Of a DNA stretch of 64,000 bases, positions 1 through 12,255 are shown in pieces (the first letter of the stretch is position 1; every line of letters starts with the position of its first letter). Source of the DNA: Protula sp. h YS-2021 (taxonomy: Eukaryota; Annelida; Polychaeta; Sabellida; Serpulidae); the NCBI GenBank assembly GCA_949752745.1, contig OX457027.1, forward strand, positions 86,373,094 through 86,437,093. The letters run 5' to 3'. Position numbers and translations under genes: made by a program. The notes below the pieces were generated by a model. It did not search any database and was not told the origin of the DNA. It saw nothing but the letters and a program-made list of their open reading frames with translations.

Positions 1-739
1 CTTAACCACCACGACAGTAGTGTCGTATAGTAGAATCCAAATCAAATCAGAAGCTCATGCCGTACTGAAAAACTTCTTTTTCCGAAGTTAAATTAAAATG
101 ACAGTGTGGATACAATCCTGACCGGTAACGGCATTGTTTAGAGGGGGCGGGGGAGTTCTATAAATTCTTTTAAGTACATCTCTTTTATCCACAATATTTT
201 GTAGACCATGCCCCTCCGAAACCAGTGTCTAGTCCTCCGTAACTGCGAACCCCAACTACGAACTCCAACGTATCCTTGACCCAACTGACCTCTATCCAAA
301 CCCTACGCCGAGGCAACCACTTATGGGTGCTCCCATTATGTGGAGTGCAAACTGTACAGCGTTGGGTCACTTGAGCAACGACGATTGCTGGACACCGCAC
401 CGTCATCAAAATAAAAGCGCGTCTGTGTATTTTCAATCCTTTGGAAAATTAGCTACTAAACAGGAAGGAATAATGTCCCCATTTGGCCACTTTCTGGCGA
501 ATCGTCAAAAACTTTCATGAGATGCCTACCTAGTAAACATTTGCACACAACTGGAAACGATTCCGATCCAAATTGTGGCAGTAGACCCATTTTCAAAACT
601 GGCTACAAAAAATTTAAATATCCTCCCCCGCTACTATTTAGCCAATTTTTAGACCAGTCGACTAATGCAGCTGGTCTTATCACATCAGTAGAGGGGCATC
701 CGTCGTCTGTATGTACGTATGTAGATATGTACGTGTGTA
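1..739. other. No gene seen
   Basis: Short frames only, none resembling known proteins. The right part grades into the 158-bp degenerate repeat. Confidence 0.5.
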
Positions 740-2300
740 AACTTTTACTTAAAATGCTTCTTCTCCTTCAGTTTTGATAGGATTCCTTTCAAATTTTGTA
801 CGAACGTTCTCTAGATAGACCTCTCTTGAATTTTTTTATCTGGCGACGCGCCAAAAATTGGCTAAATGGGGAAGGGGGATGCATTTAAATTTTTTCGGTT
901 GCCAATTTTCAAAATGCTTCTTCTGCCACAGTTTTGACCAAATTTTCCTCAAATTTTGTACGAATATTCTCTGGGTCAGTCTCTTTTGAAAAATTGCTTA
1001 TTTTGGCGATCCGCCAAAAATTTGCCAAATGGGGGTCATTTTTTTATTTTTTTTTGCGTCAAATTTCTAAAATGTTTCTTCTCTGACAACTTTGTTTGAA
1101 TTTATTTTCAATTTTGCGCGATGCTTCTCTAGGTAGGCCTCTCTTGAAAATTTACTTTTTTTTTAATAATTTTGTGGTTGCCTATTTTCAAGATGCTTCT
1201 TTTCATACAATTTTGACCAGATTATGTTCACATTTTGCACGAATGTTCTTTAGTTAGGCCTCTCTTGAAATTTTACTTTTTTGGCGATCCGCCAAACACT
1301 GGCCGAATGGTGGGCATTTTTTTAAATTTTTTGGTGTCTCATTTCTAAAATGCTTCTTCTCCAACAATTTTGATTGGATTCCTTTGCAATTTTGCACAAT
1401 TGTTCTCTAGGCAGGTCTCTCTTGAAAAATTTTTGGCGATCCGCTAAAACTTGGTTAAATGGGGAGCATGCCAATTTTCAAATGCTTTTTCCCTCACAAT
1501 TTTGATTGAATTCGTTTCCAATCTCGCACGATTGTTCTCCAGGTAGGCCTCTGTTGAGAAATTACTTTTTTGGGTGATCCGCCAAAAAACATTTCTAAAT
1601 GGGGTGCACTTATAATTTTATGGTTGCCTATTTTCAAAATGCTTCTTTTCACACAGTTTTGATAAGATTTTCTTCAAATTTTGTACGAATATTCTTTATG
1701 TTGACCTCTATTGAAATATAATTTTTCTTTGGCTTAAGAATTGCTTAAAAATCCCTTAAAAATTGACCAAATGGGGGCATTTTTTAATTTTTTGGTGTCT
1801 CATTTTCAAAATGCTTCTTCTGCCACAATTTTAATCAGATTCCTTTCTAATTGTGTACAATTGCTCTCTAGACAGGCCTCTCTTGAAAAGTTACTTTTCT
1901 GTGGCGATCTGGCAAAAATTTGCTAAATGGGAGGGGCCATTTTTAATTTTTTTGGTATCCTATTTTCAAAATGCTTCTTTTCCCACAATTTTGATCCGAT
2001 TCCTTTCCATTTTTGCAATTGTTATCTAGACAGTCCTCTCTTGAAGACTTACTTTTTGGCGATGCGCCAAAAATCGGCAAAGGGGGGCGGGGCATTTTTG
2101 AATTTACTGGCTTCCAATTTTCAAAATGCTTCTTTTCCCAGAATTTGTATCGGATTCATTTCCAATTTTGTACGATTGTTTTCCAGCTTGGCCTATCTGA
2201 AAAAATTACTTTTTCTTATTACAGACCCGTTAGTTAGTTATTTATTGAGTACATTTTTGTTTCAAAATGTATCTCCTCCTACAATTTTGATCCGATGTCA
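740..2300. repeat. Degenerate tandem repeat, about 158-bp period, ten copies
   Basis: The marker AATGCTTCTTCTCC and variants recur near 752, 911, 1069, 1190, 1347, 1479, 1638, 1808, 1968 and 2126. Each is followed by CCTCTCTTGAAAAATTAC and GGCGATCCGCCAAAAAT blocks. Two short units suggest internal deletions. GGCGATCCGCC is itself a short palindrome. Frames crossing this stretch are repeat translations. Confidence 0.85.
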
Positions 2301-3130
2301 TTGACTTTTGGTATGAGGCATCCCTAGGGGCTCGTACATACGGCTTGTGCTTTTTTTAATCGATCGGGTGATTTTTTAATTTTTCGGGAATTTTTGAAGA
2401 AAAAAATTTAAAATGTTTCTCATGCATTTTGTATCCGATGTCATTTACTTTTCTTGTAAAGCATCCCTAAGGGATTGTGCATATGGGCTGTGCTTATTTA
2501 GTCGATCGGACAATTTTTGTATTTTGGGGGAATTTTTAAAGAAAGAATTTCAAAAATAATTCAAAACGCATTTCCTTCTACATTTTTGATCCGATGTCAT
2601 TTATTTTTGTATGAGGTATCCCTAAGGGGTCGTGCATAAGGCTTGTGCTTTTTTAGGGGATCGGACAATTTTTGTATTTATGAGGAATTTTTAAAGAAAA
2701 AACTTCAAAATGCATTCCGCCCTACAGTTTTTATCTGATTTCGTTTATTTTTGGAATGACGCATCCTTAAGGGGTCATGCATACGGGTTGTGCTTATTTA
2801 ATCGATCACACAATTTTTGTATTTTTGGGAAGTTTTTGAAGAAAAAAAATTTCAAAAATAATTCAAAATGCATCTCCTCCTACATTTGCGATCCGATGTC
2901 ACTGATGTTTGGCATGAGGTATCCCTAAGGGGTCGTGCATAAGGCTTGTGCATTTTAAGTGGATCGGAGAATTTTGTATTTTTGAGAAATTTTGAAGAAA
3001 AAACTTCATTATGCATTTCCTCCTGCAATTTTTATCCCATTTCATTTACTTTTGGCATGAGGCAACCTTAGGCGGGTTGGGCGTACGGCTTGTGCTTTTT
3101 GACTCGATTTGGGAATTTGTGATTTTTGGG
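2270..3130. repeat. Second degenerate tandem repeat, about 141-158-bp period, six copies
   Basis: GATCCGATGTCATT and variants recur near 2290, 2436, 2590, 2731, 2889 and 3030. They are followed by ATCCCTAAGGGGTCGTGCAT and GCTTGTGCTTTTT blocks. It is contiguous with, but distinct from, the 158-bp family. Confidence 0.8.
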
Positions 3131-3139
3131 GGAATCTTT

Positions 3140-4215
3140 TAAAATAAACAAGCGCACTGGTCTAAAACAAACACCCCGCTTCAACGCAAGTTTAATGAAC
3201 TTGCGCACCAGTCCGAAATAAAAATCGCGCATCTACGCAAGTTACATAAACATGCGCACTGGTCCAAAATAAGCACCGCGCGTCAACGCAAATTAAATAA
3301 ACATGTACACTGGTCCGAAAAAAGAAACACGCATCGACGCAAGTTGAATAGACATGCGCAGTGGTCCGAAATGCAAACCGCGCATTAACGCAAATTAAGT
3401 ACACATGCGCACTGGTCCAAAATAAGCAGCGCGCATTAACGCAAGTTAAGTAAACATGCGCACTGGTCCGAAAAGCGAACCGCTCATCAACGGAAGTTGA
3501 ATATACATGCGCACTTGTCCGAAATGCGAACATCGCATCGACGCCAGTTAAATAAACATGCGCAAAGGTTCGAAATGCGAACAGCGCTTCGACGCAAGTT
3601 AAATAAATATGCTCATTGGTCCGAAATGTGAACTGCGCATCGACGCAAGTTAAGTTAACATGCACTCTGGGCCAAAATGTCAACCGCGCATCAGCGCAAG
3701 TTAAATAAACACGCGCACTGGTCCAAAATAAGCACCCAATCTCAACGCAAGTTAAGTAAACATGCGCACTGGTCCGAAATGCGAGCCACGCATCAACGCA
3801 AGTTAACTAAACATGCCCTCTGGTCCGAAATGCCAACAACGCATCAACGCACGTTAAATAAACACGCGCACTGGTCTAATATAAGATACGCAAATCAACG
3901 AACTTAAGTAAACATGCACATTGGTCCGAAATGTGAACCGCATATCAACGCAAGCTAGATAAACATACGCACCGGTTCGAAATGCGAACCGCGCATCTAT
4001 GTAAGCTGAATAAACATGCGCACAGGTTCGAAATGCGAACGGTGTTTCGACCCAAGTTAAATAAACATCACACTGGTCCAAAATAAGCACACGGCATCAA
4101 CGAAAGTTACGTAAACATGCGCACTGGTCCGAAATGCGAACCGCGCATCAACTCAACCTAAAGAAAAATGCGCACTTGTCTACAATGGGAACCGCACATC
4201 AACGCAAGTTAAACG
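3140..4215. repeat. 51-bp minisatellite, about 20 copies
   Basis: Units built on CATGCGCACTGGTCCGAAAT followed by GCGAACCGCGCATC. Unit starts at 3251, 3302, 3353 and 3404 give an exact 51-bp period. The period is 17 codons, so long open frames appear on both strands. Related blocks lie at 6,190-6,500 and 7,076-7,146. Confidence 0.9.
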
Positions 4216-4289
4216 AGAGCAATGTGCATAGCCCACATATTCCCCACAGGCCCCCAATCATTTAAACACGGCCATCAATAGTCAATGAA

Positions 4290-5108
4290 GAGCTGAAATT
4301 TTCTCTTAAAAGTCTAGTTGGTGCATTTTCCTTGGATGAACCTGGGCCATTTACCATATCGATCTGTGTTTGTTCCCAATGAAGCTATATACAAAGTTTA
4401 ATTAAAGTCCTTGGAGTTGTTCCTGAGATATCGTGTTAACAAACTCATTTCGATGCTGAATTATTTCTAGGATTTGGTAAATTTGGTTCATTTTCCGTGG
4501 GCCAACCTAACCCATTTATAATACCGATCCTTGTTAGTGCTTCATTAAAATCGTTGCAGTTGTTCATGACATCACGTGTTAACAAACTCATTTCGATGCT
4601 GAATTATTTCTAGGATTTGGTAAATTTGGTTCATTTTCCGTGGGCCAACCTAACCCATTTATAATACCGATCCTTGTTAGTGCTTCATGAAAATCGTTGC
4701 AGTTGTTCATGACATCACGTGTTAACAAACTCATTTCGATGCTGAATTATTTCTAGGATTTGGTAAATTTGGTTCATTTTCCGTGGGCCAACCTAACCCA
4801 TTTATAATACCGATCCTTGTTAGTGCTTCATGAAAATCGTTGCAGTTGTTCATGACATCACGTGTTAACAAACTCATTTCGATGCTGAATTATTTCTAGG
4901 ATTTGGTAAATTTGGTTCATTTTCCGTGGGCCAACCTAACCCATTTATAATACCGATCCTTGTTAGTGCTTCATGAAAATCGTTGCAGTTGTTCATGACA
5001 TCACGTGTTAACAAACTCATTCCGATGCTGAATAATTTCTAGGATTTGGTAAATTTCAAAGTCCATCTGGTTCATTTTCCTTCGGCCAACCTAACCCGTT
5101 TACAATAT
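4290..5108. repeat. 143-bp tandem repeat, five copies, last one interrupted by a LINE
   Basis: AAACTCATTTCGATGCTG starts at 4441, 4584, 4727, 4870 and 5013 (143 bp each; the last with one change). Copies are nearly identical. More diverged relatives lie at 4,290-4,440 and 5,661-5,960. The sequence is a distant relative of the 169-bp repeat at 38 kb (shared TTGGGCCAAC, ATTTACAATACCGATCCTTG and GTGTTAACAAACTCATT blocks). Confidence 0.9.
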
Positions 5109-5660
5109 TATTATTATTATGATCAGTTTCTATTGCGCTTTTTCTAATTAAAGCTCAAAGCGCATTACAAAAAGTAAAAATATACAAATCACAATAGTAT
5201 AACAGCTTAACGTTACAAAAAAAAAAAAAAAACATAACTTAACAAAGATAACCTAAAATGAACTTTGAAACAGTTTGACACGAAACTCATACTGTTTAAT
5301 TCAATACTGATGGAATAAACACACCCATATTTAATTGTTGTAATATTGAATAAAAAGGTGCGGCTTAAGCGCTCTTTTAAAACCAGCTAAAGTGTCATTT
5401 GATCTAACAGAGATACGAAGGGCGTTCCATTCACGCGGAGCATAATTCATACGTACGAATTCCGAGTTTTGTGCTCTACGAGCAAAAAACTATTTTGTGA
5501 GCGAAGGATTCTGGTAGGTCTATAAACAGATACGAGATCACTAATATATATTGGTGCACTCCCATTTAAGGCTTTAAAAACAAAAAGTTAAAATTTTATA
5601 TCGTATCCGTTGGCAAATAGGAAGCCAATGGAGTTCACGTAAAAGCGGTGTCGTATGGTC
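5109..5660 (-). mobile_element. LINE 3' fragment (CR1/L2-like) inserted in the 143-bp array
   Basis: The minus strand reads a degraded ORF2 C-terminus: a LHWLP-type motif near 5,630, ALNGSAPIYISDL near 5,550 and an REWNALR block near 5,430. The left end is a TTATTATTATTAT tail typical of such LINEs. The array reads ...TTTACAATA on the left and CCGAGCCTTG... on the right, continuing one repeat unit, so this is a clean insertion. Confidence 0.7.
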
Positions 5661-6035
5661 ACCGAGCCTTGTTAGTGCCAATAGAAGCTACACACTAAGT
5701 TTCATTAAAATCCTTGCAGTTGTTCTTGAGATATCATGTTAACAATAGTCAATCAAGAGCTGAAATTTTCTAAGTCCAGTTGGTCAATTTTCCTTGGACG
5801 AACCTGGTCCATTTACAATACCGATGTGTTTGTTTCCATGGAAGCTACATACCAAGTTTCATTAAAATCCTTGCAGCAATTTTTAAGTTATCGTGTTAAA
5901 TTTGTTTGGTTGTTGGTCTTTAAGTCCCTTGCAGCGATCACAGCGCTATATCAGGACTACCCTGCTACATTATGCTGATATGGGCCATTCCAGTTTGAAT
6001 CCCTAGGGGAATCATGATTGAGTGCACAGCTAATA
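5661..6035. repeat. Resumed 143-bp-family repeat and spacer
   Basis: Continuation of the interrupted array with diverged units (TTAAAATCCTTGCAG recurs), then about 80 bp of unremarkable sequence before the tRNA-like element. Confidence 0.6.
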
Positions 6036-6114
6036 GGCACGAGCAGGATTCGAACCCGCCGGCTTTACACCCCAGAGTTTGAGGAGAACGCTCTACCAAC
6101 TGAGCTATCCGCCC
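6036..6114 (-). repeat. tRNA-like sequence, probably SINE-derived
   Basis: The minus strand shows an A box (TAGCTCAGTTGGTAGAGC) and B box (GGGTTCGAATCC) at tRNA spacing. The acceptor arms pair at only about four of seven positions and no anticodon stem forms, so it is a tRNA-derived SINE head or tRNA pseudogene rather than a working tRNA. Confidence 0.65.
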
Positions 6115-6189
6115 CTCTAGTTATCGTATTAACAAGCTGTTGATGACAGATCGACACACGGTCGATCGCATATATTTCCCACCTGTGAG

Positions 6190-6500
6190 GAATAAATAAA
6201 CATGCGTATTGGTCTGAAATAAGAACCACGTATCGACGCAAGTTAAATAAACATGCACTCGGGTTCGAAATGCGAACGGCGTTTCAACGCAAGCTAAATA
6301 AATATGCGCATTGATCCGAAATGCGAACCGCTCATCGACGCAAGTTAAGTTATGTCCAAAATGCGAACCGCACATCAACGCAAGCTAAATAAACGTGCGC
6401 ACTGGTCCGAAATGCAAACCGCGCATCAATGCACGTTAACCAAACATGCGCAGTGGTCCAAAATGCCAGCCGCGCATCAACGCAGATTAAGCAAGCCATC
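6190..6500. repeat. 51-bp minisatellite, second block
   Basis: Same CATGCGCACTGGTCCGAAAT unit as at 3.1-4.2 kb, with more divergence. About six copies. Confidence 0.85.
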
Positions 6501-7075
6501 ATCGAGAGCACAGGAAACGGTGAGGAGTTGGTTTAAAATTAATCTACGATCCGACTGTGACACTGTGAATAGTATAAAACGATTTGTGACAGCTCAACCT
6601 GACGGGGTCTCCGGTCGGGACAGCAAACTTAAACAAAGCCGACCTTGAGATATGGTGCCCAAAAGCAACAGATGTGTAAAATTTCAAAGTCTAACAGTGA
6701 CCCTGACCTTCGACCCAAGGGCACTCAAAGGCAATCAGGTCACAACCATTCTCCATACAAGCCAAAAACAAACTTTGGTTGAAATCCGTGCAACTGAATT
6801 TGAGATATCGCGTCCACAACCTTATACACTTTACAATCAAGCTAAAAAAATTAAAAAAATTCGCCAAAAATCAAATTTTTAACGAACCGCAAAAAAAAAA
6901 AAAAAAAATTGGCGTGTATCAAGCTATAACCATGAGGGTGAGTCCTGTAAACTATCAGACCAGATGGCCTACACATCTAAGAGCAATGAGTGGTAATGGA
7001 CGAACGGACGGACAGACAGACGACAGAGCCCTATCCATAAGCCCCCCCTCCGGGGCATAAAGCCCCGGTTGGGGA
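6501..7075. repeat. Repeat cassette ending in GGAC-rich tract and CCCC/GGGG hairpin
   Basis: No gene. The right end (7,000-7,075) reads ACGGACGGACAGACAGACG, then CCCCCCTCCGGGG and CCCCGGTTGGGGACTAAT. This is the same terminal layout as at 39,900-39,975. Confidence 0.55.
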
Positions 7076-7146
7076 CTAATAAACATGGGCAGTGGTCCGA
7101 AATATGAACCATGCATCAACGCAAGCTAAGCAAATATGCGCACTGT
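7076..7146. repeat. 51-bp minisatellite, third short block
   Basis: One to two units of the 51-bp family (GGTCCGAAATATGAACC, ACGCAAGC). Confidence 0.7.
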
Positions 7147-7214
7147 TGAAATAATTGTTTATGTCCGACCAACAGTACACGTGTGTGGATACAATTTCGA
7201 CAAGTTGTTCGAGG

Positions 7215-7250
7215 GTATCTCTGGTAGACTATCCAGTCTACCAGAGATAC
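7215..7250. repeat. Perfect 16-bp-stem hairpin
   Basis: GTATCTCTGGTAGACT, then ATCC, then the exact inverted copy. No T-run follows, and the context is non-coding. Confidence 0.85.
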
Positions 7251-7439
7251 ACGAGATCTGTTTCCCATTTTTCTCGGAAACAAATCTTTGTATGTATTTA
7301 TCGGTCTATGTTCGGGTCCGTTGCTAAATTAATTATATAGCTAGCTCTTTGCCATATTCTTTTGGGGTCAAAATTTTTAGGGAAATTTCCTTGCTCATGC
7401 ACGCTGGAATTTGGTCTTATCGCTTTTCGTAAGCTGGGA

Positions 7440-8160
7440 CTTTGTCCTTGGGCACACTTGTTTTCTTCCTAAATTTTGATCGGAATGTCCTCAAATGTTG
7501 CATAAATGTTCACTAGTCTGCCATCTCTAGAGAAGTTACGTTTCTGGTGATTCACCAAAAATTGACCGAATGGTGGAGGGGGGGCATTTTTCTTTGGTCA
7601 AACCCTTATTGAAAGCTCTTACCCCACAATTTTGATCAGATTGTCTTCAATTTTTTTATAAATGTCATCAGGCGGTCCTCTTTTGAAAAATTACTTTTCT
7701 GGCCATCCGCCGAAAAATGCTTAACTGGGGAGAGGGCATTTAAAAGTATTTAGTAGTCAATTTTCAAAACGCTTCTTCTCCCAAAATTTGACCGGATTTC
7801 TTTATAAATTTTACGAATTTTCATGAACCGGATTTAACAATATGACAACCACTTTTTGACGACCATGCAAGCCTATTGATAGGTGATTTACTAGATTCCA
7901 TCTTGTCACAATGTCTCTGGACATTCTTGTTCTTATAAATTGCCAGAAAAAGTGACTTTTCCAGGGAGGAACATTTAAGAAAAATTAGAAAAGAATCCGC
8001 TCGAAATTCTGGCAGTAGAAATATTTCCAAAATTGGCAACCAAATAAAATTTTAGTTTTTGCCGGCTTGCCAAAAAATTTCAAGACAGGCCTAACTGCTG
8101 AACATTCGCACGAAATTTGAAAGAAAACCGATCAAAACTGAGGGAGAAGAAGCATTTGAA
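7440..8160. repeat. 158-bp-family repeats, direct then inverted
   Basis: Copies near 7,465, 7,620 and 7,770 run forward. From about 7,960 to 8,160 the same motifs appear reverse-complemented (for example GGGAGAAGAAGCATTT and GATCAAAACTG). The inversion makes a large imperfect foldback. Confidence 0.65.
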
Positions 8161-8199
8161 GTACAAGTTTACATACGTACATACAGACGACGGATGCCT

Positions 8200-8715
8200 C
8201 CCACTGCCGCGTATTCACGGAAGTAAACCAAAACTTAATCCAAAAAAAGTTTCAAAAAGTTTAAACCAAGTTTAAACCACAAAGTTTAACTTATGCGGAA
8301 TTGCGGGTTAACCCACCCAGTGGGTTAAACAAAAAAATTGGGTTATACCAGGATTAAGGTCCTGAAGTTATCCAATTAGTGTCCCTCTTCTTTCTTTTTT
8401 GCTTTTGGTTGGGAATCAAGTGCGACTATGATTAAATGTGAAATTGATTTATCTGCCCAAATATGAAGCTAACAGAGAAAATCAAAACAGCATCGCCGGA
8501 TGCAGGATTTCGCGAAAATTGGTGGGGGTGGGAGGGGGGGGGGGAGCATGGGTCTGAATAACATAGAAAAATACACGTTCACCTGTGGCGGATCCAATAA
8601 CCTACCTCGTTTGTTAATGCGGGTTAAACCATTGGTTTAGCTAAACCAAATTTCTCGCGTTAACCCAATCAGTCAAACCAAACAGTTAATTTTTGTAAAT
8701 GCGGCGGCTGAGGTG
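8200..8715. mobile_element. Possible TIR element with GTTTAAACC-rich ends
   Basis: Left GCCGCGTATTCACGGAAGT and right ...TTTGTAAATGCGGCGGC are imperfect inverted repeats. Between them are many GGTTTAAAC/GGGTTAAC motifs and a poly-G tract. Similar single ends (GCCGTATTCATAAAAAGTTAACTG-like) occur near 27,067 and 42,733. No target duplication is clear. Confidence 0.4.
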
Positions 8716-9696
8716 ATAAGACCAGCCCGACGAAGTAGTGCAACTACTCCATAGGTGTATTTATCCACTTTCTCTAACTTGCTACCCACACCCGCTTTTG
8801 GTGGTGGTGCTTGGGAGATGACGTCAGCATTTGAGTTATACTTGAATCATTTGGCCAAAGCAAACAAACATCCAGGAGGTTTTTTGTTTTTCTTTATTAC
8901 TCTACATAACGTTATATACAGATTCTTTGATTTTTTGGTAGTCATATATTTTAACTGGCACAGCACGTTACAATCTTGTTATCACATTATTGGCTGTATC
9001 ACTATTATAACAATTTAATTGACGAAGCGGCATGACACGCTGCAACAACCCGATAAAAAATCTACTCAAAAATTTATGCAGCAACATGTTAGAAATACTT
9101 CGCTGAAGGAAAGCACATGCAAGAAGTAAAATTTGCATCAAGATTTCATCACCTTTAAATTAACACTCTATTTGAAACTGAGAAATGAACAAAGAATATA
9201 GAATGTATCACCACAAAAAGAACTGACATGAAGAAAAACACTTTTAACTACGAAAATTTCTTTGGTTACAACAACTACTCTTAAATCCTTTGCAGTATTC
9301 CACCACATTCCACCATATCTTCAGTTCCCACCTAAACCTCACAACCTTTCCAAACTTAGCAGCTCCAGGGAGTTAACCTTTCGCTTGCCCCTTCAAGGAA
9401 GAGAGACAGCCCCGGTGATTAATTACACCTTAGGCCAGGGAAAACAAAGTTCTGTTTCTCAACCATTTTTTTCGAGCCGACCGACCGGCGATCTTTTTTT
9501 TTTTTTAATATTTATAAAAAAAAGCCAAGTTTATATTTTAAAATTTTGATGACCCTGCATTGGCCAAAATTCCTGTTGTCAGTGAGGGATTAGACACAAG
9601 GTTAATTTTTGTCAGGCATAACAAGAAGCATGACAACACACAGATACTTGACGATTCGTAGCATTAGTTAACGGGTTACCATCTTTCTACTACCTG
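8716..9696. other. No gene seen
   Basis: AT-rich sequence with short frames only; none resembles a known protein. Confidence 0.5.
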
Positions 9697-10038
9697 CAGG
9701 GGTGCACATAAGATTTTTTTTACCTTCGCCAATTTGGCGAAGGACTTTCAACTCACCTTCGCCAAATCGAATTCATCTTCGCCAAATTTACCCTCTTACT
9801 AAAACTCTAAGCTAATTTGTTTATTGCGTCTAAACTATACATATTCTTAACTATATTGTCCAGCTTATGTCTTTATAGAGCTACATCGGTAGTTACTCAG
9901 TCCATATTTTTATTTTATTATAATAATTTTTGTCTAAAATTCACCTTCGCCAAATTGGCGAATGTGAATCTGTTCGCCTTCGCCAAATGGATTTCACCTT
10001 CGCCATGGCGAAATGCGAAGGTCTTGTGTGCACCCCTG
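9697..10038. mobile_element. hAT-like MITE, 342 bp, TIR CAGGGGTGCACA
   Basis: Ends are CAGGGGTGCACA and its inverted copy, flanked by CTACCT on both sides with a one-base offset. Inside, CCTTCGCCAAATTTGGCGAA-type palindromes repeat near both ends, possibly subterminal transposase sites. No coding capacity. Confidence 0.7.
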
Positions 10039-11971
10039 CTACCTTATACATTATCTAGCCAATCTACATTGTTTTAAAGACGCGATGTCTGAAGCTACTG
10101 ATTGCCCTACTGCAGACATCCTTTGTTCATGCCCTACGTTAGTTAATTAATTAATTAATTAAGCAAAAACAAGCGGTATGTACAACCAGTGCGTAGGACT
10201 CCCGCTGTATCCTTAGTAAGCCTCAACAACATGTGTGTTCAAAAGTATAAAATACCTACATCCAAACGAACAATGGGGCAAACAAGTAAGCATGCTTATT
10301 AACAAGGTGCACGATATCAACAAGAATCAAAGTACGACAAAGCCTCACCCATCCCGACACCGGTCAATCCGACGCATTGACTAATCTGACATTAACGTTC
10401 TTGTTACTTCTAATAAGAACAAATCAAGCAAATAAGAATCCACCGATTTGTTTGGTTTGTTAAGGCAGTACCGACAAAAGTGCGTCAGTTCCCGCAATAG
10501 GTTAACTTTGACGATCTCGTGCCTTCGCACACAACGAGAATTCTTATTTGTGTGATATATGCTTATTTTCAACACCAGGGAGTTTGTTATGTTTGTGATG
10601 TTACAACAACCCAATGTAACAAAATCCCATGTGTTCTTCTCTGTCTCAGCGATTCCGGTTTCACAAGGTTTAAGGCTGGCCTACCTAATGTTCTCTAATA
10701 CAACATATATATTATCAATGCACTTCTCAGTGACTGCCTGGAGAATAACCACAAACAAAAACCAACCCACTAGACGCACATAAAACGCGAAACGGGCTAT
10801 TTTTTTGAGGACCACGTTTTTCAGCAACGATGGGGATTTGCTCGGAATCGCACTATAGCTCTAAAAAAAAACTAATCAAATGTCATAGCTATGCCCCCCC
10901 TCCCCCAATAAAAACAGCTTAACAGCACACAACTTTATACTTGTTGTTATGATAAATAAAAACTCAGTACCCACTTCTATTTTTTTTTTAATTTGCTTTA
11001 ATTTAATTCTAATGTTGGGCTAACCTGACCATTTATGTCACCGCCCCCTACCCTGAACCATTCTCAGTTATCAGATCCAGGAGAAAGGTTTGTGGAGATC
11101 CAGACAAGGCGAACGATGCTGAAGCCTTGGGGAAAACATTGCGGCCTGTGAACGAACACGTATTTGTGTGACGTAGAGCACTTTAGGTTTGGTGTTACAT
11201 TCAGTATCACGTGATCTTTAAATCTTTCTCTCACTTACAGACAGATATGTAATTCAAAGTTCGCTCTGAGAGTTACTCAGAAGAACAGAACAACACAACC
11301 GGTGATATGACAACCGTTGGCCATTCAAAACACAAGACCATTTGTTTCGTTGGCAAGTCAAAACAAGAAATTGCGCACAACTTTACGCTGAATGTGTCAT
11401 CGATACCACGGGCAAAATCCACACAATATATACAGTGAAAACAGGTGTCTAAAACCAGGTCGCAACATGTCTTCCTGAACGCTTAGTTACCAAAACCCGC
11501 AACCAGTGAATAAGGACATTTTGTTCAATTGTTTCTTAATCAAAGATTTTTTTATGTTTAAATGCTAAAGTTCTTAGACAGACATGCCTGTGTTAGTTTG
11601 GCTTGGCGGTTTTTATAAGCGTAAGTTTTTGTTTTTTGGTTTTCTACTCTCATCCGCTGAACATTATTATCAGTTTGAAAACCTATGCATGCGCTCTTCG
11701 TGAAATGCGCATGTCCACAATCAAATTTGACACAAATCAGTCAGTCGCAGAAGAAGCGAGTGACCACTAGCAGTGCGCACACACACACAAAACAAAAGAT
11801 CCAAAATAACCGAAGTCACGTGACGCTGATTTGAACAATATCACTTTGTGACCGTTTATCGCATGTTAGTTTTTCAGTTTTTATTCTGACGGTACCATAT
11901 TCTTTTCAGATTTGCCTTGAGTAATTGATAACTGTAAACAGACCACAAAAGGAAAATATAAATTTAAGTGT
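10039..11971. other. No gene seen
   Basis: Contains a short (TTAA)n run near 10,141 and otherwise ordinary AT-rich DNA. No frame or splice pattern I could link to a protein. Confidence 0.5.
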
Positions 11972-12158
11972 TTATATATATATATATATATATATACAAG
12001 AATATGTCTTTACAATTAACACCTTTCGGATCAGATAAAATATTCAATATACAGGTGTTCACTAAAGCGTGGAGAATTTCACATTGAAAATTCCAGATTC
12101 GAAGATCGTATGCAGGAAGTGAAGGTCACCGAGACCAGACGTTCCTGCTGGAGCTTTT

Positions 12159-12245
<87 letters not shown>

Positions 12246-12255
12246 ATATATGTAT
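11972..12255. repeat. (TA)n microsatellites
   Basis: TA runs at 11,972-11,996 and about 12,164-12,252, with a short TATG tail. The longer run is nearly uninterrupted for about 85 bp. Confidence 0.95.

Noticed and set aside
3192..3683. 163-codon open frame on the minus strand
   Set aside because: It is a translation of the 51-bp minisatellite; the period is a multiple of three, which keeps frames open without selection.
6036..6114. Functional tRNA gene
   Set aside because: A and B boxes are present, but the acceptor and anticodon stems do not form.
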